A stretch of 64,000 nt of DNA from Pseudomonas syringae KCTC 12500 (GCF_000507185.2 NZ_AYTM02000002.1:1139501-1203500); one strand, 5' to 3'. Positions 45,205 through 58,962 are shown, numbered from the stretch's first letter. Notes: generated by a model from the sequence alone, not told the origin. Translations and numbers: made by a program.

Positions 45205-45720
45205 ATGTATACGCATTTTTGTAGGTCCTTTGTAGGGATAAATTTAGTCGCGGCATTGATTTTAATGGGAGGCTGCACGCAGGACTCCGTATCCCCGTGT
45301 GACGAACTGATTGGCGACTACGCCGCGAAGCCTAAAAATAAACCGTAGTTTCGTATCGAGAAGAACGGCGAGAACTTCACGCTCACGCAAAGTGACGCAG
45401 GCACCCAAGTCAGTGAGCCGCTCACCCCCTTACCCAACGCCGAAATAGTGGAAATGTTTGAAGGCAAAATAGTACCGCCTCGCTGCATTCTCACCGCCGA
45501 TGGTATGAAGATAATGAAGCTCCCCGCTGGCAGCGGCGTTAATCCCACAGAGGATCCCGATCGGAAACTTTCGCATTATCCCGAGCCCACCCCATTCCTC
45601 ATGGGCATATCTGCGGGAGTAGCGGCTGTACTGGGTCTTTACCCCGTACCTCACCAAGAAAAACTCAAAGATATCGACGAGGAAGATGAAGAGGACGAAG
45701 GTTACATTTACAGTAAATAA
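45205..45720 (+). pseudogene. Lipoprotein gene split by an in-frame TAG; candidate immunity gene
   Basis: ATG at 45205 (AAGGA eight bases upstream) opens a lipoprotein signal with lipobox MGGC (residue 24 Cys), then CDELIGDYAAKPKNKP and a TAG at 45346-45348. The same frame continues without other stops to 45720: about 124 more residues, with a hydrophobic stretch (LMGISAGVAAVLGLY) and a Glu/Asp-rich tail. The full frame would give 171 residues. No family is recognised. As the only secreted protein in the tle3 cluster it may be, or have been, a Tli3-type periplasmic immunity protein. A 90-residue product from the ATG at 45448 would lack the signal. A sequencing error is possible. Confidence 0.65.
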
Positions 45721-45844
45721 CCTACAGTTCGTGCCGGGGAGCCGGAAGGCATGTTCATCGTCGACGGATAAGGGACACCAGAGCATCACTGCTGGAAAAC
45801 AATCATCAACCATGGAAATAGCCTTTTCCTGAGCTTGCAAATAA

Positions 45845-45879
45845 AGAAAAGCCCCGACTCTCACGAGCCAGGGCTTTGT
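45845..45879. terminator. Terminator at the right edge of the VgrG island
   Basis: Hairpin AAAAGCCC...GGGCTTT with inner CTC/GAG and loop TCAC, 16 bp after mscS's stop side and 125 bp after the broken lipoprotein gene. Differs from the left-edge hairpin (36716-36754) at only a few bases, including its loop. Confidence 0.75.
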
Positions 45880-45895
45880 CATACCGCACAAACCA

Positions 45896-46726
45896 CTATT
45901 CCTGAACCACCCGCACAATCCGTTGCGGCAGTGGGATCTCGATGCCTGCGTCCTTCAGGCGGTCGCGCGCTTCGATGTTGAACATCGACGTCACGTCGCC
46001 CATATCGCCACTGCTGGTCCAGACGCGCAAGGACAAGGTAATTGCGTTCTCCCCCAGCGCTGCCACCACAGCCTGGGGGGCCGGGTCCTTGAGTACGCGC
46101 GGGTCGTCGGCCATGTCCAGCAGGACCTGCAAGGCCTTCTTGAGATCGGCGTCATGGCTGACGCCGATGTCGAAGGTGATCTTGCGGGTCGGCTGACGGT
46201 TGGTGTTGGTGATGATGCCGTTGGACAGGTTGCCGTTGGGAATGATCACGGTACGGTTGTCGCCGGTGCGCAGCACGGTGTGGAAGATCTGGATGTTGTC
46301 GACGGTTCCCGACACACCCTGGGCTTCGATCCAGTCACCGATACGGAACGGGCGGAACAACAGAATCAGTACGCCACCGGCGAAGTTCGCCAGGCTGCCT
46401 TGCAGGGCCAGACCGATCGCCAGACCGGCCGCACCGATTGCCGCCACGAACGAGGTGGTTTCCACGCCGATCATCGACGCGACGCTGACCACCAGCAGGA
46501 TTTTCAGAATGACGTTGGCCAGGTTGCTGACGAAGCCCTGCAAGGCCAGATCGGCGTGTCGCAAGGCCAGCAAGGCGCCCAGTTTGCCGGTCAACCGGTT
46601 GATCAGCCACCAGCCTACGCACAGTGTGACGACTGCCAGCAGCAAGCGGCTGCCGTACTCCATGATCATCGGAATCCAGGCCTGCGACGCTTGCCACAGA
46701 TGACCGACTTCTGCGTTTAAATCCAT
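45896..46726 (-). CDS. mscS: Small-conductance mechanosensitive channel (MscS family)
   Basis: 276-residue MscS channel: three transmembrane helices in the first ~130 residues, with the pore-lining TM3 AAIGAAGLAIGLALQGSLANFAGGVLIL, then the beta domain FRIGDWIEAQGVSGTV and the C-terminal alpha/beta cage. Length matches MscS of E. coli (286). AAGGAG six bases before the ATG at 46726 fixes the start. Protects against hypo-osmotic shock. Confidence 0.92.
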   Translation of the reverse strand: MDLNAEVGHLWQASQAWIPMIMEYGSRLLLAVVTLCVGWWLINRLTGKLGALLALRHADLALQGFVSNLANVILKILLVVSVASMIGVETTSFVAAIGAAGLAIGLALQGSLANFAGGVLILLFRPFRIGDWIEAQGVSGTVDNIQIFHTVLRTGDNRTVIIPNGNLSNGIITNTNRQPTRKITFDIGVSHDADLKKALQVLLDMADDPRVLKDPAPQAVVAALGENAITLSLRVWTSSGDMGDVTSMFNIEARDRLKDAGIEIPLPQRIVRVVQE

Positions 46727-46847
46727 CGTTATCTCCTTACTCGTCACGAACTGCGATCAAAACCACGGCGGTCTGCCGTCATTTCAATGCTCAGGGCGAT
46801 TCGGACTGGCCGGGGAACGCAGGGTTCCCTGGCTTTCAATGCAACGA

Positions 46848-47327
46848 TCAGTCGCGGAAGTTGTTGAATTGCAACGGCATGCCCGAATCGTAGGCACGCA
46901 GCGCTGCGATGGCTTCTTGCAGGTCGTCGCGCTTCTTGCCGGTCACCCGCACCTGCTCGCCCTGAATGGCGGCCTGGACCTTGAGCTTGGCTTCCTTGAT
47001 GTGAGCGACGATTTTCTTCGCCAGCTCCTTGTCGATGCCTTCACGCAGGATGACTTCCTGCTTCATCAATTTGCCGGAAGCATAAGCGTCCTTGATCTCG
47101 AGGCACTTCGCGTCGATCTTGCGTTTGACCAGCGCCAGCTTGAGGATTTCGATCATGGCCTCCAGCTGGAAGTCTGCTTCTGCAGTCAGCGTGACAGTCA
47201 GTTCCTTGAACTCGAACGTGCCTTTGCCTTTGAGGTCGTAGCGACGGTCCAGCTCTTTGATGGCGTTGTCGACGGCATTCGTGACTTCGTGTTTATCCAA
47301 TTCGGACACTACGTCGAACGAGGGCAT
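46848..47327 (-). CDS. yajQ: YajQ family nucleotide-binding protein
   Basis: 159-residue YajQ (DUF520) protein: [33 protein letters not shown]-like [21 protein letters not shown], and the end LQFNNFRD. Family members bind c-di-GMP or GTP, and in some gamma-proteobacteria relay c-di-GMP signals. GGAG seven bases before the ATG at 47327. Monocistronic. Confidence 0.95.
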   Translation of the reverse strand: MPSFDVVSELDKHEVTNAVDNAIKELDRRYDLKGKGTFEFKELTVTLTAEADFQLEAMIEILKLALVKRKIDAKCLEIKDAYASGKLMKQEVILREGIDKELAKKIVAHIKEAKLKVQAAIQGEQVRVTGKKRDDLQEAIAALRAYDSGMPLQFNNFRD

Positions 47328-47484
47328 GTATGTTCTCCAGATAAACGGCGTGCGCACAATTCGGGCACGCATGACTTGACGGTGTGAAAGAACGCTCATT
47401 ATAACGAGACTTTTCCGGCGTTCACTGTGAGCCTTCCATGCACATCCTTGTTTTCACCTTCTGCAGACCGCTTCAGCGCCATAA

Positions 47485-48417
<933 letters not shown>

Positions 48418-48461
48418 CCCGCGCTACCCTGCTCGCATCACCCGTCACTGCGACTTGCCCA

Positions 48462-50498
48462 ATGCCCTTGCGCCAACGCCTGGAAAACCTGCCGGTAGGT
48501 CAGAAACTGCTGGCTGCCCTGCTGGTCCTGATGACCACTGTACTGCTGGTCGCCAACCTGACCTTCATCAGCGCGGCCTACTACATCTCTCAGGAGGCGA
48601 TGGCTCCACAGGCCCTGCAGACCATCGGTCGGCTGATCAGCAGCGCCAACCTCAACGAGCGGGCCCTGTACTCGCCGAACGAGGCACGCGCGCTGCTCAA
48701 GGAGCTGAGAAGCTACGGGCCGTTGCGTGCCGCAGCCCTGTATGACAACAACGGCGAGCGGCTTGAACAGATGCATCAGGGCGAAAGTCTAGAGCTGCCC
48801 AAGCACTTCAAAGACATGGACAGCTGGCGCCTGACCGAATTTCGCAGCACGCAGGTCATTACCGTACCGAAAGGCGACGAGCCGCCAGGGCATCTGCTGC
48901 TGGTTGCCAGTAGCGAGCTGCCTCCTGCGTTCTACACCGGTACGCTGACCGCCAGCCTGGGCATTCTCGTGTTCAGCGTGTTGCTGTGGCTGGTGGTGGC
49001 GCGGCAGATTCGGCGCCTGATTACTGAACCCATTTACCAACTGGAAGAATTGTCCCGGCAGGTGACCCGCGAAGAGAACTACGCACTCCGCGCAGAACCC
49101 GGTAACGAGGATGAAATCGGCAGCCTGGCCGAGGCGTTCAACACCATGCTGTCGCGTATCGAAGCACGCGAACAGCAACTCAAGCGCGCGCGCGACGATT
49201 CGCAGGAAGCCTACGATCAGGCTCAGGGGCTGGCCGAGGAAACCCGCCACACCAACCGCAAGCTGGAGCTGGAAGTCCAGGTGCGCAGCAAGATCGAGAA
49301 GAAGCTCACCGGCTTCCAGAACTACCTCAACAGCATCATTGACTCGATGCCCTCGGCGATGATCGCACTGGACGAACAGCTGTACGTCACCCAGTGGAAT
49401 CAGGAGGCGACGGCATTGTCCGGGACGACCCTGGACGAAGCGCTGAACCAGCCGATCTTCCTGGCCTTCGAGCCGATGCGCTCGTTTCTGCCGCAGATCA
49501 AGCACACTGTCGAGCGCCACAGCGTGACCAAGATCGAGCGCGTGACCTGGATCAAAAATGACGAGTCCCGCCACTACGCGCTGACGTTCTACCCATTGAC
49601 CGGCGATGCCGGGCGCGGCGTGGTGATCCGGATCGATGACATCACCCAGCGCATATCGCTGGAAGAAATGATGGTGCAGTCGGAAAAAATGCTGTCCGTC
49701 GGCGGTCTGGCAGCAGGCATGGCGCATGAGATCAACAACCCGCTGGGCGCCATTCTGCACAACGTGCAGAACATCCGCCGGCGGCTGTCTCCGGAGCTGC
49801 CGAAGAACATCGAGCAGGCCGAGGCCGACGGCGTCGATCTGGCGCAGGTCAACCATTACCTGGAAAGCCGCGAAGTGCCGAAACTGCTCGACGGCATTCA
49901 GCAGGCCGGTGCCAGGGCTGCAAAAATTGTCAGCCACATGCTCAATTTCAGCCGCCTGAGCAGTCGTCAGTTATCGCCCTGTGACTTGCCGGCCTTGATC
50001 GATCAGGCCGTGGAGATCGCCAGTAACGACTTCGATCTGACCATCGGTTTCGACTTCAAGGGCCAGCACATCATCCGTCAGTTCGACCCCGAACTGGGCC
50101 CGGTGCCGTGCATTGCCAACGAGCTGGAGCAGGTGCTGCTGAACCTGCTGAAGAACGCCGCGCAGGCCATCCACCAGCGGCCGGAGAGCGAAGAGCCCGG
50201 GCGCATTACCCTGCGCACGCGCCTCAATCCGCCGTGGGCCGAGATTCAGGTCGAGGACAACGGCATCGGCATGTCGGAGAACATCCGCAAGCGTACGTTC
50301 GAGCCGTTTTTCACCACCAAGGAAATCGGCCAGGGCACCGGACTGGGCCTGTCGGTGTCCTACTTCATTGTCACCAACAACCACAAAGGCCAGATGGAGG
50401 TACATTCCTCTCTCGGCACAGGCACCTGCTTTACGCTGCGTCTACCGCTGGTGGCCAACCAGGTGAGCGTTCAGCAGCAGGTCATTTCAAAATCCTGA
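48462..50498 (+). CDS. Membrane sensor histidine kinase with HAMP and PAS
   Basis: 678-residue kinase. Two transmembrane helices (about 18-38 and 165-188) bracket a periplasmic sensor, then HAMP, a coiled coil (around 235-285), a PAS domain (LNSIIDSMPSAMIALDEQ), HisKA with GGLAAGMAHEINNPLGAI, and HATPase_c with ELEQVLLNLLKNAAQAI and GQGTGLGLS. No partner regulator is adjacent, so it is an orphan kinase. The P. aeruginosa counterpart in the same place (PA4398) affects swarming. I chose ATG 48462 since upstream sequence overlaps panE. Confidence 0.85.
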   Translation: MPLRQRLENLPVGQKLLAALLVLMTTVLLVANLTFISAAYYISQEAMAPQALQTIGRLISSANLNERALYSPNEARALLKELRSYGPLRAAALYDNNGERLEQMHQGESLELPKHFKDMDSWRLTEFRSTQVITVPKGDEPPGHLLLVASSELPPAFYTGTLTASLGILVFSVLLWLVVARQIRRLITEPIYQLEELSRQVTREENYALRAEPGNEDEIGSLAEAFNTMLSRIEAREQQLKRARDDSQEAYDQAQGLAEETRHTNRKLELEVQVRSKIEKKLTGFQNYLNSIIDSMPSAMIALDEQLYVTQWNQEATALSGTTLDEALNQPIFLAFEPMRSFLPQIKHTVERHSVTKIERVTWIKNDESRHYALTFYPLTGDAGRGVVIRIDDITQRISLEEMMVQSEKMLSVGGLAAGMAHEINNPLGAILHNVQNIRRRLSPELPKNIEQAEADGVDLAQVNHYLESREVPKLLDGIQQAGARAAKIVSHMLNFSRLSSRQLSPCDLPALIDQAVEIASNDFDLTIGFDFKGQHIIRQFDPELGPVPCIANELEQVLLNLLKNAAQAIHQRPESEEPGRITLRTRLNPPWAEIQVEDNGIGMSENIRKRTFEPFFTTKEIGQGTGLGLSVSYFIVTNNHKGQMEVHSSLGTGTCFTLRLPLVANQVSVQQQVISKS

Positions 50499-50513
50499 TC
50501 AGGAATCGCATCA

Positions 50514-51092
50514 ATGGGCTTTCGTTTGTCGAAGATTTACACGCGTACCGGCGATGCCGGTGAAACCGGTCTGGGCGATGGCCGTCGGGTCTCCAAGGAT
50601 CATCCGCGCGTCGAGGCCATCGGTGAGGTCGATACGCTCAATAGCCAGCTGGGGCTATTGCTGGCGGGGCTGATCGATGAAGCTCAGCGCGTCCCGGCGC
50701 TCAAGGAAGTGATCGAAGTACTTGCACCCTGCCAGCACCGACTGTTCGATCTGGGCGGCGAACTGGCCATGCCGACCTACAAGGCGCTGAACGAAGCCGA
50801 GGTCGAGCGACTGGAGGCCGCTATTGATGTCTGGAATGAGGAGTTGGGGCCACTGGAAAATTTCATTTTGCCAGGCGGTTCATCGCTGATCGCCCAAGCG
50901 CACATCTGCCGTAGCCTGGCGCGCAGTGCCGAACGTCGCTGTCAGCATCTGAATGCCGTCGAGCCGCTGGAAGGCGCAGGGCTGGCGTACATCAACAGGC
51001 TGTCGGACTTGCTGTTCGTCGCAGCCCGATTGATCGCCAGAAGACAGGGCATTGCAGAGATCCTTTGGCAGCCCGCACCCAAGCCGGTTTGA
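50514..51092 (+). CDS. Cob(I)alamin adenosyltransferase (PduO type)
   Basis: 192-residue PduO/MMAB-type ATP:cob(I)alamin adenosyltransferase, which makes the coenzyme form of B12. Diagnostic N-terminus KIYTRTGDAGETGLGDGRRV; active-site segment RSLARSAERR; the end LSDLLFVAARLIARRQG. It follows the kinase gene by 15 bp, so the two may be co-transcribed. Confidence 0.9.
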   Translation: MGFRLSKIYTRTGDAGETGLGDGRRVSKDHPRVEAIGEVDTLNSQLGLLLAGLIDEAQRVPALKEVIEVLAPCQHRLFDLGGELAMPTYKALNEAEVERLEAAIDVWNEELGPLENFILPGGSSLIAQAHICRSLARSAERRCQHLNAVEPLEGAGLAYINRLSDLLFVAARLIARRQGIAEILWQPAPKPV

Positions 51093-51165
51093 TGGGCATA
51101 TCCATTAAACGGAGCAGCACAGAGGACATCCTCACGCCAGCGTCCTGTCGTTAGGTATAGGTCTT

Positions 51166-51260
51166 GTGGGAGTGAGCGAGGCGGGCTCACGAAGACATCG
51201 GTCCAGACGCCCCATTTTCAGGGGTTTTACTCGCCTCTTCGCGAGCAAGCTCGCTCCCAC
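51166..51260. repeat. Pair of inverted REP-like sequences (REPIN)
   Basis: TGTGGGAGTGAGCGAGG... (from 51166) and CGCGAGCAAGCTCGCTCCCA (to 51260) are inverted REP copies of the GTGGGAGCGAGC type common in pseudomonads, separated by about 45 bp that include a CCCC/GGGG stem. Non-coding. Confidence 0.8.
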
Positions 51261-51310
51261 GGCCTGCGGCCAGAATCAAGAGCAGATTTGTGTATAACGC
51301 TAGTTAATCT

Positions 51311-51342
51311 GCGTGGGCATGCCGTTCTGGACGCTCTGCGTC
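51311..51342 (-). repeat. Second copy of the dispersed 32-bp repeat
   Basis: Reverse complement of the block at 6261-6292, with one mismatch: GCGTGGGCATGCCGTTCTGG then ACGCTCTGCGTC. It ends 12 bp before the mutT stop, in the gap after the adenosyltransferase gene. Confidence 0.75.
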
Positions 51343-51354
51343 CTCTGCTGAGCG

Positions 51355-52305
51355 TCAGACGATCTCGTCAGGCCAGAACGCGCGAATCCCGGCCACGCCC
51401 TGTGCGCCGCTTTCCCAGGCCTGTTGACGCTCGGCAGGGCCTACGCCGCCCAGCAGAAAGACCGGCCTGTTGAAATCTGCAATCAGTTGCGTTGCCTGCG
51501 GCCAGCCCAGCGGTTGCGCATCGGGGTGAGTCAAGGTTGGCTGAACGGGCGACAGGGTGACGAAATCCACGCCCATCTGCTCTGCCAGTGCCAGCTCTTC
51601 GGCGTTATGGCATGACGCCGCCAGCCAGCGGTTCTCAGGGAACGGACGCCCGCGACTGGCGTACTTGCGCAGTTGCTCCGCCGTCAGGTGCCAGCCGGCG
51701 GACGGAAAGTCGCCCAGCCACTCCAGAGGCCCTTTGAGCATGAGCTGCGCCTTACCGGCACACAGGCCCGCCGCATCCACGGCCAGGTCACGGTACTTGG
51801 GGTCGTAACCACCCGGCGCACGCAACTGGACCAGCTTGATGCCGCCTGCGATGGCTTTCTGCATGCCGCGCAACAGCTCGATATTGTCCAGCCCCTCAGG
51901 GGTGATCAGGTACTCGCCGGGCAAACGTGCCGCCGCGACGATCGGCTGATTGGCGGCCGGAAAGTCATAATTGGCCAGCTCACGCGGGCTGGCCCAGACC
52001 AGCGGCTGCCCTTCTGCACCATGCGCCTGGCCAGTGAAGGCCGAGACTTCCCAGACGTCCAGGAGCACCTGCTTGTCCGGATAGTCGTGACAGACCTTGA
52101 TCAGCGGACGTGCCGTCGTCACCAGGATGCCCAGCTCTTCCTGCAATTCACGTGCGAGCGCGGCCTGGACAGTCTCGCCCTCCTCGACCTTGCCGCCAGG
52201 AAACTCCCAGAGGCCGCCTTGATGCTGAGTGTCGGCACGTCGGGCAATCAATACGCTGCCGTCAGCGCCACGAATGACGGCGGCGGCCACATGAACTCGT
52301 TTCAC
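51355..52305 (-). CDS. mutT: MutT/Nudix hydrolase fused to a ThiE-like domain
   Basis: 316-residue protein. Residues 1-130 are a MutT-type Nudix domain (Nudix box GGKVEEGETVQ... RELQEELG) that removes 8-oxo-dGTP; residues about 145-316 resemble thiamine-phosphate synthase (TenI/ThiE-like), with ASCHNAEELALAEQMGVDFVTLSPV and FLLGGVGP. The fusion is usual for Pseudomonas MutT; the second domain's role is unknown. GTG start at 52305 after AGGAG. Confidence 0.87.
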   Translation of the reverse strand: MKRVHVAAAVIRGADGSVLIARRADTQHQGGLWEFPGGKVEEGETVQAALARELQEELGILVTTARPLIKVCHDYPDKQVLLDVWEVSAFTGQAHGAEGQPLVWASPRELANYDFPAANQPIVAAARLPGEYLITPEGLDNIELLRGMQKAIAGGIKLVQLRAPGGYDPKYRDLAVDAAGLCAGKAQLMLKGPLEWLGDFPSAGWHLTAEQLRKYASRGRPFPENRWLAASCHNAEELALAEQMGVDFVTLSPVQPTLTHPDAQPLGWPQATQLIADFNRPVFLLGGVGPAERQQAWESGAQGVAGIRAFWPDEIV

Positions 52306-52307
52306 GA

Positions 52308-52934
52308 TCAGGACTCCTCCAGACCGGCCTGCTGCCAGCGTTTGAAGGCAGGCCACTGGTAAATGGTTTCGATGTACTTAAGCGCTTCTTCAGGCAGTTC
52401 GACACGGTAACTGCGCAAGCGAATGGCTACCGGGGCGAAGAACGCGTCGGCAATGCTTGGCTTACCGAACAGAAACGGACCGTTTTCGGCCGCCGCAGTG
52501 CGGCATTCGGCCCACAGTTCGACGATACGGTCGATGTCGTTCTGGGTATCGACCGGAATCACTTCCAGCGCCTGATCCTGGCGCAGGTCCATCGGCATGT
52601 TCGAACGCAGGCTGACAAAGCCGCTGTGCATCTGCGCGCAGGCAGAACGTGCCTGGGCACGCGCAGCGGTATCACTCGGCCACAGGCCAGCGTCCGGAAA
52701 ACGTTCGACCAGGTATTCGCAAATGGCCAGCGAATCGATGATCGTGCCGTGCCCGCACTGCAGCGCAGGGACCTTGCCGGTGGGCGAGTACTTGAGAATG
52801 TTCGCGCGGGTGTCAGGCTGGTTCAGGCGGATGACCTGATCGGTGAACGGAGCACCGGTCATTTCCAGCACCAGCCAGGGACGCAGCGACCAGGAGGAGT
52901 AGCGTTTGTCGCCGATAATCAGATGCAGGCTCAT
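52308..52934 (-). CDS. Glutathione S-transferase family protein
   Basis: 208-residue GST. N-terminal thioredoxin-like half (LIIGDKRYSSWSLRPWLVLEM; cis-Pro region GKVPAL; DSLAICEYL with the glutathione-binding Ser/Asp), then helical C-terminal domain. It follows argJ downstream and ends 2 bp before the mutT start, so mutT and it are probably co-transcribed. Substrate is unknown. Confidence 0.87.
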   Translation of the reverse strand: MSLHLIIGDKRYSSWSLRPWLVLEMTGAPFTDQVIRLNQPDTRANILKYSPTGKVPALQCGHGTIIDSLAICEYLVERFPDAGLWPSDTAARAQARSACAQMHSGFVSLRSNMPMDLRQDQALEVIPVDTQNDIDRIVELWAECRTAAAENGPFLFGKPSIADAFFAPVAIRLRSYRVELPEEALKYIETIYQWPAFKRWQQAGLEES

Positions 52935-52991
52935 GGTTCAGCTCCATTGAGCCCGGCGCGAAGACAGGATGCCGGCGCGCCGGGCATTGAA

Positions 52992-54209
52992 TCAGGTGCG
53001 ATATTCCGCGTTGATCTTCACGTACTCGTGAGAAAGATCGGTAGTCCAGATCGTTTCGCTGCAATCGCCGCGGCCCAGCTCGATACGGATGGTGATTTCT
53101 TCTTCGGCCATTACCGCCGAGCCCTGCTCTTCTGTGTAGGTAGTGGCGCGGCAACCCTGGCTGGCGATGCACACGCCCCCCAGGAATACGTCGATCTTGC
53201 TCACGTCCAGATCCGGCACACCGGCACGGCCGACAGCCGCCAGGATACGTCCCCAGTTCGGGTCGGAGGCGAACAGCGCGGTCTTGATCAGCGGCGAGTG
53301 GGCCACGGCATAACCGACGTCCAGGCATTCCTGATGATTGCCACCACCGTTGACTTCAACGGTCACGAACTTGGTCGCACCTTCTCCGTCACGCACAATG
53401 GCCTGAGCGACTTCCATGCACACATCGAACACCGCTTTCTTCAACGCCTCGAACAACGGGCCTGTGGCCTCGGTGATTTCCGGCAGATCAGCCTGACCGG
53501 TGGCGATCAACATGCAGCAATCGTTGGTCGAAGTGTCGCCATCGATGGTGATGCGGTTGAACGACTTGTTGGCGCCGTCACGAATCAGGTCCTGAAGCAC
53601 GCTCTGCGCCACTTTGGCGTCGGTGGCGATGTAACCGAGCATGGTCGCCATGTTCGGGCGAATCATGCCTGCACCCTTGCTGATGCCGGTCACAGTGACG
53701 GTCACGCCGTCATGGCTGAACTGACGGCTGGCGCCTTTGGGCAGGGTGTCGGTGGTCATGATGCCGGTCGCCGCTGCGGCCCAGTTATCCACAGACAGAT
53801 CATCCAGCGCGGCTTGCAGAGCGCCTTCGATCTTTTCCACAGGCAACGGCTCACCGATCACGCCCGTCGAGTAGGGCAGCACCGCCGAAGCATCGACGCC
53901 GGTCAGTTGCGCCAGCTTTTCGCAGGTACGCCGCGCCGCCACAAGACCTGGTTCGCCCGTGCCCGCATTGGCATTGCCAGTGTTGGTCAGCAAATAACGC
54001 ACGGTGCCCTGGACACGTTGCCTGGCCAGAATGACCGGCGCAGCGCAGAACGCATTCAAGGTGAATACGCCGGCTACGCTGGAGCCTTCGGCACAGCGCA
54101 TGACCACGACATCCTTGCGCCCCGGGCGTTTGATGCCGGCAGAAGAAATGCCAAGTTCAAAACCGGGAACCGGGTGCAACGCAGGCAAAGGACCAAGACC
54201 AACAGCCAT
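52992..54209 (-). CDS. argJ: Bifunctional ornithine acetyltransferase ArgJ
   Basis: 405-residue ArgJ, the cyclic arginine-pathway enzyme (glutamate N-acetyltransferase / ornithine acetyltransferase). Autocleavage nucleophile is in [13 protein letters not shown]; also [25 protein letters not shown] and DGDTSTNDC. Proprotein is cut at the Thr of MTTD into two chains. ATG 54209 follows GAGGAG. Upstream is the secA terminator. Confidence 0.93.
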   Translation of the reverse strand: MAVGLGPLPALHPVPGFELGISSAGIKRPGRKDVVVMRCAEGSSVAGVFTLNAFCAAPVILARQRVQGTVRYLLTNTGNANAGTGEPGLVAARRTCEKLAQLTGVDASAVLPYSTGVIGEPLPVEKIEGALQAALDDLSVDNWAAAATGIMTTDTLPKGASRQFSHDGVTVTVTGISKGAGMIRPNMATMLGYIATDAKVAQSVLQDLIRDGANKSFNRITIDGDTSTNDCCMLIATGQADLPEITEATGPLFEALKKAVFDVCMEVAQAIVRDGEGATKFVTVEVNGGGNHQECLDVGYAVAHSPLIKTALFASDPNWGRILAAVGRAGVPDLDVSKIDVFLGGVCIASQGCRATTYTEEQGSAVMAEEEITIRIELGRGDCSETIWTTDLSHEYVKINAEYRT

Positions 54210-54262
54210 CGGGGTGCTCCTCATGGAGTGTGGCGCCGTCCGCATCGGTACGGCGATCAATG

Positions 54263-54296
54263 AAAAAACGCCGCGACGGGCAAGCCGGTCGCGGCG
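54263..54296 (-). terminator. Terminator after secA
   Basis: Stem CGCCGCGAC / GTCGCGGCG with a 10-nt loop and, on the minus strand, TTTTTT. Lies between secA and argJ. Confidence 0.85.
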
Positions 54297-54318
54297 CAGG
54301 TATTACACAGTCAAAGGC

Positions 54319-57060
<2,742 letters not shown>

Positions 57061-57365
57061 ATCGACAGGATCTTCCACACATAGGAATGGAGGGCGGCCC
57101 CGTGAGTCGCCCGTGCAGCCCAGATGGCCGCATGCGAACGAGCATTCTACCCGGAAACGATGGTGAGGAAAGTGGCGTTATTCCACGATGCTGGCACAGC
57201 GCTGTGACGGGGCAGGTTTACAATGGGGCCATTTTCAAGCACTTCAACCCGTTAGCCGGGGAAGTTACTCATTGATTTGCCTATGAAAGCACGGAAATGC
57301 CCTGAAAAGCAGCCGTCAGAACGCTTTCTGTTAAGATGTTCATCTTGTTACCCAGGCATCCCTCC
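57061..57365. other. secA/dciA divergent intergenic region
   Basis: About 300 bp between the divergent secA and DUF721 genes. No SecM-like arrest peptide gene or other open frame is convincing. Must contain promoters for both; none is strong enough to place. Confidence 0.3.
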
Positions 57366-57821
57366 ATGGCCTTTCGTCCTCTGAACGCCCGCCCGCCCGC
57401 GGTTTTGCTGCGTGAAGCCAAGCCCCTGAAGGCTATATTTCGCCACGCTGAGCGATTGAGCCACTTGCAGCGCCTGCTCGAAAGCCAGCTGCAGCCTGCG
57501 GCCCGCGAGCATTGTCGCGTGGCATCGTGGCGCGAAGGTACCTTGTTGCTGATCGTGACGGATGGTCATTGGGCCACGCGCCTGCGCTACCAGCAGAAAC
57601 GCCTGCACCGGCAAATGATGGCTTTTGACGAATTCATCAACCTGACCCGCATTGTGTTCAAGGTGCAGCCGCCTGAAGCGCCACGCGGAGCCGCCACGCA
57701 CACGATCGACCTGTCGGCAGTGGCTGCCGAAAACATTCAGGCCACCGCTGAAGGCATCACCGATCCGCGCTTGCGTGCCGCACTGGAACGGCTGGCCAGC
57801 CATGCGAAGGACAGGAAGTAA
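57366..57821 (+). CDS. dciA: DUF721/DciA-like protein
   Basis: 151-residue DUF721 protein. DciA proteins load/operate the replicative helicase DnaB in bacteria without DnaC. RPPAVLLREAKPLKAIFRHAERLSHLQRLLESQL and the LLIVTDGHWATRLRYQQKRLHRQM domain (KH-like) fit. Start at 57366 (MAFRPLNARP). Divergent from secA, convergent with lpxC. Confidence 0.8.
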   Translation: MAFRPLNARPPAVLLREAKPLKAIFRHAERLSHLQRLLESQLQPAAREHCRVASWREGTLLLIVTDGHWATRLRYQQKRLHRQMMAFDEFINLTRIVFKVQPPEAPRGAATHTIDLSAVAAENIQATAEGITDPRLRAALERLASHAKDRK

Positions 57822-57880
57822 CCCTGCCTGATCGCTGCACGACCTCCGCGAGCACTGACCTTCCCTGAAAAAAAACCATA

Positions 57881-57909
57881 AAAAAAGGCCACCCGAGGGC
57901 AGCCTTTAA
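57881..57909 (-). terminator. Terminator after lpxC
   Basis: Stem AAAGGC-TG-CCC / GGG-TG-GCCTTT with tetraloop-like TC, then T-run on the minus strand (A-run on the plus). Between the convergent dciA and lpxC genes, possibly bidirectional. Confidence 0.75.
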
Positions 57910-57938
57910 AAAACAAAAGGAAAGAGAGTAAAGCTTGC

Positions 57939-58886
<948 letters not shown>

Positions 58887-58962
58887 TCAACAAAGGCTGG
58901 CGATGATAGCAGACCATGCCTTTGCTGAACACCAATCACCCTAATACCCCTGATACATTTCA

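Noticed and set aside
45346..45348. TAG read as pyrrolysine or programmed readthrough
   Set aside because: Pseudomonads lack the pyrrolysine system and no readthrough signal is evident. A disabling mutation or sequencing error is simpler.
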